A stretch of 59,119 nt of DNA, taken from the NCBI GenBank assembly GCA_018648225.1, contig JABGRQ010000098.1, positions 1-59,119 on the forward strand. The letters run 5' to 3'. The DNA is from Chloroflexota bacterium. Its GTDB lineage: Bacteria > Chloroflexota > Anaerolineae > Anaerolineales > UBA11858. The notes beneath the pieces are model-generated. The model searched no databases. It worked only from the letters and a program-made list of their open reading frames with translations, and had not been told where the DNA came from. The position numbers and the translations under genes were made by a program. Below, piece by piece: positions 43,403 to 51,311 of the stretch (within the stretch, counting starts at the first letter, position 1; every line of letters starts with the position of its first letter).

Positions 43403-44800
43403 ATGCACCTTTTTAGCGGTATGCAATCCTTTATAAAAAAAGATGTTTTCCCACCCCCTGGCCTGCATCATTACCTGCGCGAAGCGCCCGGCGAGCGCAC
43501 GCGCGTCCATTTGCGCGTAGACCCTGACGGGCACGGCACGCTGATGATCAATGCCAATCAGGTAGTGCATCTTAACCCGACAGCGACGTTGATGGCTTTT
43601 CTCTTTCTTGAAAAAAAAACGCAAGAGCAGGCTGTGCGCCTGATTCAGCGTCAATATAAAATTTCTGCCGCCGACGCGCAGCGTGACTACTATCAATTTC
43701 TGGATGAATTCGAGGTCATCTTACAACCGGGTGGCTGCCTTGCCTGTTCGCTGGACGAGCTGGAAATCGCCATGCCTTTCAGTACGCGTCCATTGGCCCC
43801 CTATCGCATGGATTTAGCGCTCACCTATCGCTGCAACGACGATTGCGCCCACTGCTACAATGCCCGACCGCGCGACTTCCCTGAAATGAGTACCGACGAC
43901 TGGAAACGCGTCATTGACCGCACCTGGGAACTGGGCATTCCGCATATTGTTTTCACCGGCGGCGAACCCACCCTGCGGGACGATCTCCCTGAATTAATCG
44001 CTCACGCCGAGGCCAATGGGCAGATCACCGGGATGAACACCAACGCCCGACGGTTGAGCGATCCCCAGTTTGTGGCAGCCCTCACCGGGGCTGGTCTCGA
44101 TCACATCCAGATTACGGTCGAATCCCACGATGAAGCCATCCACGATCAAATGGTACGAAAAAATGGCGCCTGGCGACAGACCATCGCCGGGCTGAGAAAT
44201 GTGCTCGCCAGCCCACTTTTCGTGATGACGAATACTACTATGCTGCAAGCCAATTACGCCGGTATCGGCGCTACGCTCGATTTTCTGGCCGACCTGGGCG
44301 TGCCAACCATCGGGCTAAACGCGCTGATTTATGCCGGGCGCGGTCTGGATGTAGGCACTGGTCTGCATGAAAATGAACTGCACCCACTGTTGGAAACTGC
44401 CATCCAGAAAACCGAGGCCCGCGGCCAGCGCCTGATCTGGTACACGCCCACGCAGTACTGCCATTTTGACCCCATGCAATATGATCTCGGCGTCAAAGGC
44501 TGCACAGCGGCGCTCTATAATATGTGTGTGGAGCCGGATGGCGGCGTGCTGCCTTGCCAGTCCTATTATCATCCGCTGGGGAATATCCTGCACGATACAT
44601 GGGATTCGATTTGGAACCACAAGTTGGCTATTGGCATCCGGGAGCGCAGCTATGCCCCCGAGGCCTGCCATAATTGCATGTTGCTGCCCGAATGCGGGGC
44701 GGGCTGCCCGCTCTCGCTAGATGCAAACCAACCGGCGTTGATCCCTTTTAACAGCATTGCTACATTGACAGAAAATTTGGAACAACTGATTGCTTTGTAA
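43403..44800 (+). CDS. Radical SAM/SPASM maturase with N-terminal PqqD (RRE) domain
   Basis: A 465-residue enzyme. Residues about 30-110 look like a PqqD-type peptide-recognition domain. The radical SAM core follows with a canonical CxxxCxxC (Cys144, Cys148, Cys151 in 'CNDDCAHC') and a GGEP motif ('FTGGEPTLRDD'). The C-terminal SPASM part has many cysteines ('KGCTAALYNMCVEPDGGVLP', 'CHNCMLLPECGAGCPL') for auxiliary iron-sulfur clusters. This architecture is typical of enzymes that modify ribosomally made peptides. I chose the ATG at 43403: GGAG lies 6 bases upstream and it aligns with the paralogue at 47054. The tail protein upstream is the obvious candidate substrate. Confidence 0.92.
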   Translation: MHLFSGMQSFIKKDVFPPPGLHHYLREAPGERTRVHLRVDPDGHGTLMINANQVVHLNPTATLMAFLFLEKKTQEQAVRLIQRQYKISAADAQRDYYQFLDEFEVILQPGGCLACSLDELEIAMPFSTRPLAPYRMDLALTYRCNDDCAHCYNARPRDFPEMSTDDWKRVIDRTWELGIPHIVFTGGEPTLRDDLPELIAHAEANGQITGMNTNARRLSDPQFVAALTGAGLDHIQITVESHDEAIHDQMVRKNGAWRQTIAGLRNVLASPLFVMTNTTMLQANYAGIGATLDFLADLGVPTIGLNALIYAGRGLDVGTGLHENELHPLLETAIQKTEARGQRLIWYTPTQYCHFDPMQYDLGVKGCTAALYNMCVEPDGGVLPCQSYYHPLGNILHDTWDSIWNHKLAIGIRERSYAPEACHNCMLLPECGAGCPLSLDANQPALIPFNSIATLTENLEQLIAL

Positions 44801-44837
44801 AAGGCGCTAAAGACAACAACTGACGAACCAACCACCC

Positions 44838-45431
44838 ATGGCAAATCTGATTACTTTATTTCGTTTCCCCCTATTGTTTGGATACGTCGCTCTGCTATAT
44901 TCTGAAAACGCGGCGATTCAGTTGTGGTGCGTCCCTTTCATCGTTGTAATTATATTGATGGATACCTTCGATGGCATGATTGCCCGCGCGCTCAAAGAAA
45001 CCAGTTTGATCGGCAGCGTGCTCGATATTGCCACCGACCGCACGCTCGAAATCGTTCTGTGGGTCGTCTTCGCCCACCTGGGTCTGATCCCAATCTTCAT
45101 TCCGCTGATCGTCATCACCCGCGGCACCACCGTAGATGCGGTGCGCTCGGTGGGCATGCAAAAAAGCCTGAGCGCCTTCGAGCAGGTCAAGCATCCCATC
45201 ACTCGTTTTCTGGTATCTTCGCGCTTCATGCGCAGTAGCTATGGTATTGCCAAAGGTTTTGCATTTGCTTTTCTAACACTTGATCTCGGCCTGACCACTG
45301 CCGCTTCACCGTGGAGCCCGGCAATCCACACCACTGCATTAATTTTGTCCTGGCTGGCAGTCAGCTTTACCATTGCCCGCGGCTTACCCGTGCTAATTGA
45401 AGGCTATAGCTTGCTGAAGGAAACCGCGTAA
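44838..45431 (+). CDS. CDP-alcohol phosphatidyltransferase family protein
   Basis: A 197-residue membrane enzyme. The full catalytic signature of the family is present in 'LMDTFDGMIARALKETSLIG' and the following 'SVLDIATD', giving D-x2-D-G-x2-A-R, then G-x3-D-x3-D. Members join a CDP-activated lipid with an alcohol such as glycerol phosphate, inositol phosphate or another head group. Several hydrophobic helices follow. The alcohol used here cannot be predicted. It lies between the two radical SAM-type genes and is followed by acyltransferase and PAP2 genes, which suggests a shared lipid product. Confidence 0.9.
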   Translation: MANLITLFRFPLLFGYVALLYSENAAIQLWCVPFIVVIILMDTFDGMIARALKETSLIGSVLDIATDRTLEIVLWVVFAHLGLIPIFIPLIVITRGTTVDAVRSVGMQKSLSAFEQVKHPITRFLVSSRFMRSSYGIAKGFAFAFLTLDLGLTTAASPWSPAIHTTALILSWLAVSFTIARGLPVLIEGYSLLKETA

Positions 45432-45448
45432 AATTTCCTTGATTTTTC

Positions 45449-45506
45449 CTATGAGGAAACCAGGAAGCCAAGAATTTTTTCTCCTGCATTCCTAGCTTCC
45501 TTATAG
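45449..45506. repeat. Dispersed repeat, AAACCAGGAA family, copy 3
   Basis: ATGAGGAAACCAGGAAGCCA, a T-rich centre, then CTGCATTCCTAGCTTCCTTA. The left side matches copy 2 almost base for base, and the right side matches copy 1 (GCTTCCTTATA). It lies between the CDP-alcohol transferase and acyltransferase genes. Confidence 0.7.
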
Positions 45507-45521
45507 AAATACATCAAAACC

Positions 45522-46430
45522 ATGAATCTGAACTTCCAATCCCTCACCAACAGCCGTGCTGCCGTAGGGTTGACCCTGTGGATCGGCAAAACTCTGCCTC
45601 TAGGCATGGCCTACCGGCTGGCCGAATGGTTTGCCGGGCGAATTGCGCGCCGCGAAAACAGTATCACCCGCGCTGTACGCAGCAATCAGTGGGTGGCACG
45701 CGGCGAAAAATCTACCCCCGCTGAGTTGGATGAAGCCGTCCATGAAGTACTATGCCACGCCGGACGCTGTTTTGTCGACCTGTATCACAATATCACCGAT
45801 CCAGAAGGTCTGAAGACCCTCTTTGTACTCAGCGATAATGTGCGTAAATTGATTGAGCGCAGCCAATTCGACACTCCCGGCGCATTCATCGTCGCACCGC
45901 ATACCAGCGCCTTCGACCTGGTCTTGCTGACGTTGGCCTATCACGGCATGAATGGAAAAGTACTGACCTATGGCAACCCAACCGGCGGTTACAAATTGCA
46001 AAATGATCTGCGCGCCGCCACCGGATTGGAGATCACCCCCGTGCGCGGCCACGAAACCGAAGTCGAAGTCATCGAATATATGCGTAGCGGTGGCATCGTA
46101 CTCACGGCTATAGACCGTCCAATTCGTAATAAAGCCCACACGCTGACCTTCTTCGGGCAGCCCAGTCCACTCCCGGCGGGGCATATCCGCATGGCACTCG
46201 AAGCCGAAGTGCCGGTCATCGTTGTCGCACCGCAATTCATGCCCGATGGCACATATCACCTGCGCCTTTCAGAACCGATCTATATCCAGCCGCACGCTGA
46301 TCCGGCTGAGGCCTTACGCCTGCACGCCGAGGCTGTATTGAAGGTCATCGAGGGCTATATTCGCCAAACTCCAGGGCAATGGATGATGTATTATCCGGTT
46401 TGGCCGGAGCTAATTGGGAATGACGAATGA
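45522..46430 (+). CDS. LpxL/HtrB-like lysophospholipid acyltransferase
   Basis: A 302-residue membrane-bound acyltransferase. The HxxxxD catalytic motif appears as 'APHTSAFDLVLLTLAYHG', and 'PVRGHETEVEVIEYMRSGGI' and 'VPVIVVAPQFMPDG' mark the substrate strands of the LpxL/HtrB group. Such enzymes add an acyl chain to a glycolipid or lysophospholipid. Organisms of this type are thought to lack lipopolysaccharide, so the target is more likely a phospholipid or glycolipid. Its stop overlaps the PAP2 gene start (ATGA). Confidence 0.88.
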   Translation: MNLNFQSLTNSRAAVGLTLWIGKTLPLGMAYRLAEWFAGRIARRENSITRAVRSNQWVARGEKSTPAELDEAVHEVLCHAGRCFVDLYHNITDPEGLKTLFVLSDNVRKLIERSQFDTPGAFIVAPHTSAFDLVLLTLAYHGMNGKVLTYGNPTGGYKLQNDLRAATGLEITPVRGHETEVEVIEYMRSGGIVLTAIDRPIRNKAHTLTFFGQPSPLPAGHIRMALEAEVPVIVVAPQFMPDGTYHLRLSEPIYIQPHADPAEALRLHAEAVLKVIEGYIRQTPGQWMMYYPVWPELIGNDE

Positions 46431-47044
46431 TGAACTCACAAGGGTCAATTCACAATTCACAATTCATCATTGCTCTCGGCATCGCGCTCTTCCTCCTGGG
46501 AACCACCCACTTCGCTCCTGCCGTCGCCCTGTGGGATGCGCGCCTGTTCCTTGCCCTGCACCCCCCGCTGCGGCGTTGGACACGCACTTTCCAAATCCTG
46601 TGGCACCTGGGACGCACACCTTTTACCATACTATGCCTCATCGTCGCCGCGCTCTTCAATCTACAAAGCGGCGTGCAGGCTGCCATCGTCTTCGCCCTGA
46701 TCGCCTCCATCGAATGGAGCATCAAACGCACGCTGCAACGCGTCCGTCCCTTCACAGTTTTGCCCAATGTAGAAATGGGACAACCGCGTCAGCCGTACGA
46801 TGCGTCCTTCCCCAGTGGGGATGCCATGCGCATCTGGTTTTTAGCGTTGGCGCTGCCGACGACCTTCGGGGTGCCCCTGTTCGTCGGCGTAGTGATGAGC
46901 ATCCTGGCGTTGACCGTTTGCCTGGGGCGCGTGGCCCTGGGTGTTCACTATCCCCTCGATGTGCTGGCTGGAGCCGGGCTGGGCATTCTCGGCGCAGGAA
47001 TATTTCAAATGATGCTTGCCAATTTTCAATTTGCAATTCTTTAG
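46427..47044 (+). CDS. PAP2-family phosphatase
   Basis: A 205-residue membrane phosphatase. The three PAP2 motifs are 'KRTLQRVRP', 'SFPSGDAM' and 'GRVALGVHYPLDV'. The second motif has Asp where PSGH is usual, so catalysis may be weakened or the substrate changed. The family removes phosphate from phosphatidic acid, phosphatidylglycerol phosphate or undecaprenyl diphosphate. The first 13 residues ('MMNSQGSIHNSQF') are encoded by a dispersed repeat, so the true start is less certain. It overlaps the acyltransferase gene and lies 9 bases before the second radical SAM-like gene. Confidence 0.85.
   Translation: MMNSQGSIHNSQFIIALGIALFLLGTTHFAPAVALWDARLFLALHPPLRRWTRTFQILWHLGRTPFTILCLIVAALFNLQSGVQAAIVFALIASIEWSIKRTLQRVRPFTVLPNVEMGQPRQPYDASFPSGDAMRIWFLALALPTTFGVPLFVGVVMSILALTVCLGRVALGVHYPLDVLAGAGLGILGAGIFQMMLANFQFAIL
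46445..46470. repeat. CAATTCACAATTCACAATTC short-period repeat at the PAP2 start
   Basis: Three near-copies of the 8-base unit CAATTCAC run through the first codons of the PAP2 gene, just after the end of the acyltransferase gene. Similar words (CAATTTTCAATTTGCAATTC) also end the PAP2 gene. Confidence 0.6.
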
Positions 47045-47053
47045 GAGGCCGCC

Positions 47054-48199
47054 ATGAGCAACCTTGTCAATTCTATCCGAGAACTTTTTGTGCAAAAAGA
47101 ACCCCTACCCGTGGGCGTATTTCATTATCAAACCCCGCCCGAGGTCGAGAATCCTTACCGTCTGCACCTGCGCCTGGATGCCAGCGGTGAAGGCATTCTG
47201 ATCGTCAACGCTGCCACGGTGCTGCACCTCAACCAGACGGCTGCCGAATATGCCTACCATCTCGTACAGGAAACTCCCATTGAACAGGCCTCCCGCCAGA
47301 TCGCCCGCCGTTATCGCGTACCCGCCAAACGAGCACAGCAAGATTTCGCTGATCTCAAAGAGCGCCTGCTGACGATGATCGATATGCCCGATCTCGACCC
47401 GGTGTCATTTCTGGGGTTCGAGCGCGACGATCCATACGGCGGCGAGATTGCTGCACCTTACCGTCTGGATTGCGCCCTGACCTATCGTCTACCCAAAGGC
47501 GTAAACCCCGAAGTTGCCCCGACCAAACGCGTCGATCGCGAACTAACCACTACCGAATGGCAGACGATTATCGACAAAGCATGGCAAGCCGGAATTCCGC
47601 ATATTGTCTTCACAGGTGGCGAACCCACCCTGCGCGACGATCTACCCGAATTGATCGCCCACGCCGAAGCCAACGGGCAGGTGACGGGGTTGCTCAGCGA
47701 TGGGCTGCGCCTTGCTAATAAAGATTATTTCAATATGTTGCTTCAAACCGGCCTCGATCACCTGCTGATGGTGCTGCGCCCCGAAGACGAAGCCGCCTGG
47801 GCCGCACTTGAAAAGATTCTCCCTGAAGATTTGCATACCACTGTACATCTGAGCATCACCCCCGAGAATGCCAGTGCCACCCCCGCTCTGTTAGAACGTC
47901 TTGCCGAAATGGGCGCCAATGCGATTTCGCTCAGCGAATCCAGCCCCGCTCTCAACGAGACGCTTCAATCCGCTAGCGCGTTGGCTGCCGAATTGGGACT
48001 CTCGCTGGTCTGGGATGTACCTGTGCCGTACTCTGAACGTAACCCTGTAACTCTTGAAATTGAAGAAGATGCCCCACCGCAGGGAGCCGGACGCGCCTGG
48101 CTCTATGTAGAACCCGATGGCGATGTGCTGCCCACGCAGGGCGTTAACCAGATATTGGGCAATCTTCTGCGGGATGAGTGGGAACAGATTTATCGCTAA
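47054..48199 (+). CDS. Radical SAM-like pseudoenzyme with PqqD domain, all cluster cysteines lost
   Basis: A 381-residue paralogue of the protein at 43403-44800. The PqqD region (about 30-110) and the core motif 'FTGGEPTLRDDLPELIAHAE' are nearly identical. The CxxxCxxC stretch has become 'TYRLPKGVNPEVAP', and the protein has only one Cys in total (Cys140). The SPASM region stops early, at 'VEPDGDVLPTQGVNQILGNL'. It cannot hold the SAM-cleaving 4Fe-4S cluster. The reading frame is intact and AGGAGG precedes the ATG, so it is an expressed pseudoenzyme rather than a decayed gene. It may bind leader peptide for the active paralogue. Confidence 0.9.
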   Translation: MSNLVNSIRELFVQKEPLPVGVFHYQTPPEVENPYRLHLRLDASGEGILIVNAATVLHLNQTAAEYAYHLVQETPIEQASRQIARRYRVPAKRAQQDFADLKERLLTMIDMPDLDPVSFLGFERDDPYGGEIAAPYRLDCALTYRLPKGVNPEVAPTKRVDRELTTTEWQTIIDKAWQAGIPHIVFTGGEPTLRDDLPELIAHAEANGQVTGLLSDGLRLANKDYFNMLLQTGLDHLLMVLRPEDEAAWAALEKILPEDLHTTVHLSITPENASATPALLERLAEMGANAISLSESSPALNETLQSASALAAELGLSLVWDVPVPYSERNPVTLEIEEDAPPQGAGRAWLYVEPDGDVLPTQGVNQILGNLLRDEWEQIYR

Positions 48200-48236
48200 A
48201 AAAGAGCCGGTCAATTTCATTGACCGGCTCTTTTTT
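48198..48236. terminator. Bidirectional terminator at the end of the radical SAM region
   Basis: AAAAAAGAGCCGGTCAA pairs with TTGACCGGCTCTTTTTT around five bases. It lies between the convergent pseudo-radical SAM gene and the next minus-strand gene. Confidence 0.9.
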
Positions 48237-48967
48237 TAGCGCCTTCGCCTACCCAATATGGCCGCCAGGCCACCCCCAATCAATACGACTGGCGAACATA
48301 CCAACATGATAATCCCGGCAATTAGTAGGCCTTGCGCCGCGGCATGTTGACTCTCTACAAAAGCCACCCGATCGCCAGCAAATAACTCATCGGGCAAAAT
48401 GCCCCCCGAGGCAGCTTTCTTCCCCAGAGTGGTCACCAGATCACCATCGTAGAAGCCCAGATAGCGGTAAGAGCCGTCGGGCAGCGATTGTGAATCATAG
48501 GGGGCTGTCTCTCGCGAATTGGAGAGAATCAACACCTCGTGCAACGGGCCACTCAAATTGACGTCTGTTGCCCCCCATAAATCCACCCACTGTCCCCCTA
48601 CATCCAGGCGTAAATCGGGTATCCGAGTTTCGATTCTCTGCCAGGAGCCGCTGGGCTGGCTATCGCTAGTTTCAGATGTATCTTGGCGAACCTGCCACTC
48701 ATCCACCTTATAGGCCACAAAATTATTAACATCTGGCAGCGCCTCGCCCTGCAAAATCCCGGTGACCAGCAACTCATCGCCCGGAGCCGAGCTCGTGACG
48801 GTTGCAGCATCCATCAGCGGCAATTGCTCAATGCGCCGCGCCTCCAGTTTTTGCCGGGGGGCGAGAAAAAACACGAATAACAGGCCGCAGCTCAGCAGCA
48901 CAACCGCACCAATCCCTACCCAAATCAGGGCGCCAAAGCGTTCTCGCAACGATCGAAAAAGATTCAT
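48236..48967 (-). CDS. Two-span membrane protein, GIDE-like domain possible
   Basis: A 243-residue protein with one hydrophobic helix near the N-terminus ('GALIWVGIGAVVLLSCGLLFVFF') and one near the C-terminus ('GLLIAGIIMLVCSPVVLIGGG'), ending in Arg residues. About 170 residues lie between and should face outside. The layout, with 'LLVTGILQGEAL' and 'FVAYKVDEWQV', recalls GIDE-type proteins, but I am not confident. AGAGG precedes the ATG at 48967. It is a single gene, divergent from the nitroreductase-like gene. Confidence 0.6.
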   Translation of the reverse strand: MNLFRSLRERFGALIWVGIGAVVLLSCGLLFVFFLAPRQKLEARRIEQLPLMDAATVTSSAPGDELLVTGILQGEALPDVNNFVAYKVDEWQVRQDTSETSDSQPSGSWQRIETRIPDLRLDVGGQWVDLWGATDVNLSGPLHEVLILSNSRETAPYDSQSLPDGSYRYLGFYDGDLVTTLGKKAASGGILPDELFAGDRVAFVESQHAAAQGLLIAGIIMLVCSPVVLIGGGLAAILGRRRR

Positions 48968-49071
48968 TAAGCACCTCTTGAAAACTGATACAATGTAGGT
49001 TCCATCTACACATCTTAACAATTTCCATTTTACCGTGTTTTCCTTGTTAATTTGCAAGATTGTGAGGCATC

Positions 49072-49674
49072 ATGCAATCCCAATATTCTCCATCCCAAAC
49101 CAGGCAACTCAAGAATATCTTCAAATGGCTCAACCGCTGGATCGTATTTGTCTTCCGCGCTGGCTTTGGCCCTTTTTTCACCCGACAAACATTTGCCGGG
49201 AAAATCATGGTCATCGAAAACGTTGGACGCAAAAGCGGCCTCATCCGTCAGGCTCCGGTCAACTATGCGATCGCGTCCGAAGGAAACGCGGTCTACTGCC
49301 TGAGCGGATTTGGCGCCAAATCCCAATGGTATCGCAATATTCAGCATAACCCGCAGGTAAATGTCTGGATCGGTGTGCAACGCATCCCCGGCATGGCTCA
49401 TTCGTTGGAGAATTTCGAAAATCATCTGGATATCTACCGTCGGGTGTTGATCAATAGCGGTTTCGCCGCACCGCTTTTTGAAGGCCTGAATCCCAAAACT
49501 GCGCCCAAAGAAATTATTCGCTCGATGGCACAACGCTCGCCTTTGATCCGCATTGAACTCGAAACCGCTCCCGAAACCACGCAACCACACCCCGCCGATC
49601 TGGCCTGGATCGTGATCAGCGCCCTGTTCGCCTGGGGCCTGCTGCGTCGAATGCTGTGCCGCAATCACGCATGA
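49072..49674 (+). CDS. Deazaflavin-dependent (F420) nitroreductase-family protein
   Basis: A 200-residue protein of the split-barrel DUF385/Ddn group. It has 'IENVGRKSGLIRQAPVNYA' (cofactor-binding strand), 'GAKSQWYRNIQHNPQVNVWIG' and a C-terminal hydrophobic segment that could attach it to the membrane. Members use F420 or a flavin to reduce various substrates. Whether this organism makes F420 cannot be judged here. GAGG precedes the ATG. Its stop overlaps the start of the methyltransferase gene (ATGA). Confidence 0.87.
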   Translation: MQSQYSPSQTRQLKNIFKWLNRWIVFVFRAGFGPFFTRQTFAGKIMVIENVGRKSGLIRQAPVNYAIASEGNAVYCLSGFGAKSQWYRNIQHNPQVNVWIGVQRIPGMAHSLENFENHLDIYRRVLINSGFAAPLFEGLNPKTAPKEIIRSMAQRSPLIRIELETAPETTQPHPADLAWIVISALFAWGLLRRMLCRNHA

Positions 49675-50432
49675 GTCTCACCCCGCAAGACTGGCACGCC
49701 CGTTTTAGCCAACAAGCCCAATGGACACGCGCCCTGCGCGCGCACCTGTTTCCGCGAATGGGATTTAATGTTGCGCGACAAATTTTGGATGTGGGCTGTG
49801 GTACAGGCGCGCTATTTGGGGAATTATTGGCCCAAAGCGATGCGGCTATTTTCGGCGTGGATATTCAACGCCAACACCTGAGGCTGGCGCGTACTCACAA
49901 AGATGTACTACTCTCGCAGGGGGATGCCCTCCAAATGCCATACGCCAATGAAGTATTTGATATCACCCTGTGCCATTTCCTGCTCCTGTGGGTCGCTAAC
50001 CCGGTGCAGGCGCTCAGCGAAATGGCGCGTGTGACACGTCCCGGTGGCATGGTGCTGGCTCTGGCCGAACCCGATTACGGCGGACGGATCGACTTTCCCA
50101 CGGAACTGGAGCAAATCGGTGCATGGCAAACCGAATCACTCAGACGTCAGGGCGCAGATCCGCTGATCGGGCGTAAACTCTCTGGGTTATTTCATCATGT
50201 TGGATTCGAAAATATCGAAACGGGGGTTTTAGGCGGGCAGTGGCGCGGTGCGCCGACAGATGATGCATGGAAAAGTGAGTGGAGCGTATTGGAATCAGAT
50301 TTCGCGCAGACGTCCGAGTTCTCTGGGAACTCGAACGTCTTAAAACAACTCGATGCTGGTGCCTGGGCAAGTGGCCAACGGGTACTCTTTGTGCCCACAT
50401 TTTACGCGATAGGTTGGGTCAGACAGCTATAA
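49671..50432 (+). CDS. Class I SAM-dependent methyltransferase
   Basis: A 253-residue methyltransferase of the UbiE/Methyltransf_11 type. Motif I is 'ILDVGCGTGALFGELL', the following acidic residue is in 'IFGVDIQRQHLRLA', and motif IV is 'DITLCHFLLLWV'. The substrate is unknown. The start at 49671 overlaps the nitroreductase-family gene by 4 bases, so the two are coupled. The last 6 bases overlap the end of the convergent HD-domain gene, with no terminator visible. Confidence 0.9.
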   Translation: MSLTPQDWHARFSQQAQWTRALRAHLFPRMGFNVARQILDVGCGTGALFGELLAQSDAAIFGVDIQRQHLRLARTHKDVLLSQGDALQMPYANEVFDITLCHFLLLWVANPVQALSEMARVTRPGGMVLALAEPDYGGRIDFPTELEQIGAWQTESLRRQGADPLIGRKLSGLFHHVGFENIETGVLGGQWRGAPTDDAWKSEWSVLESDFAQTSEFSGNSNVLKQLDAGAWASGQRVLFVPTFYAIGWVRQL

Positions 50433-51263
50433 ATCATGCTCTACTTCATGCACATGGGCATAAAGATTCGCCAGCCATATTTTGCCTTCTTGCGTCACAT
50501 CCAGATAACTCATGGCATCTGACAAATAAGGATATGCCACTTCCCAATAGAATTTAATATAATTACTACGCATATTCCCCGGGCTTTCATAACCAAGCTT
50601 CTGATTCATCCCAATCTCTTCAAACTCATAAAATAGCGCCGGAGTTTTGCGCAAATAATTCAAATCGCCAAGCTGACCAATTAGATCGGCTGCCCGCACC
50701 AGGCCAGCATAATCGCCTGTCTCCTGATAGGCATCGTCTTTCGGAATGGGGAAACGCGTGCGTTCAATATACGCGCAAATCAATTCGGCCTCTACTTCTG
50801 CGGTTAATTTATGGATGTCAAAACGCTCTTGCACAAAAAGTTTGCTGCGGTCAACATGGTATGCTGACAGGGCCGCATCGGTGCCGTCAGCCGAAATCTG
50901 CACGGTTTGACCTGCAATGCCCGTGGCATATTCTCCCCGTTTATCGGCCCGGCAAACACCGCGTACATAACCAATATCATGGCACAACAAAGCCATCATA
51001 ACATGCAGCCAGTCGTGTGGTGTAACCCCTCCCCGTAGAATATGTTTGCCCTTCAGGATCGATTGACCAGCCAGCGTAACCAGAATGGTATGTTCTACAT
51101 TATGATAGAGCGCATCGGAGTTGGCGATATTTTCAAGCGCTAATCGGCCTGTCCATTCGATAATGTTGGCAAATTGTGGCTCCAGGGCAGAATACGTCTG
51201 CTGATAGGCAGCTTTGAGGCTTTTTACAAAATGCTCAATGACCAATTCTTGATAGTAAAACAT
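50427..51263 (-). CDS. HD-domain metal-dependent phosphohydrolase
   Basis: A 278-residue soluble protein. The HD signature is spread as 'ALYHNVEHTILV' (His), 'MMALLCHDIGYVRG' (His-Asp pair) and 'LVRAADLIGQLGD' (late Asp), in the order seen in HD/PDEase-type hydrolases. The substrate may be a nucleotide or cyclic nucleotide. AAGGTGAG precedes the ATG at 51263. It lies 48 bases downstream of the Rieske gene on the same strand and may be the last gene of the suf transcript, though a role in cluster assembly is not obvious. Confidence 0.85.
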   Translation of the reverse strand: MFYYQELVIEHFVKSLKAAYQQTYSALEPQFANIIEWTGRLALENIANSDALYHNVEHTILVTLAGQSILKGKHILRGGVTPHDWLHVMMALLCHDIGYVRGVCRADKRGEYATGIAGQTVQISADGTDAALSAYHVDRSKLFVQERFDIHKLTAEVEAELICAYIERTRFPIPKDDAYQETGDYAGLVRAADLIGQLGDLNYLRKTPALFYEFEEIGMNQKLGYESPGNMRSNYIKFYWEVAYPYLSDAMSYLDVTQEGKIWLANLYAHVHEVEHDL

Positions 51264-51311
51264 CGAATTCAACTCACCTTTTCGAGATAAGTCACGTAAG
51301 TAAAACAAAGA

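Noticed and set aside
42797-43696. A long antisense frame (299 codons) across the Cys-tail gene end and the radical SAM start
   Set aside because: It is a shadow of two well-supported genes. Its Ala/Gly-rich composition follows from the opposite strand.
46414-47190. A 258-codon frame overlapping the PAP2 gene
   Set aside because: Arg/Pro/Cys-rich shadow in another frame. The PAP2 motifs are in the chosen frame.
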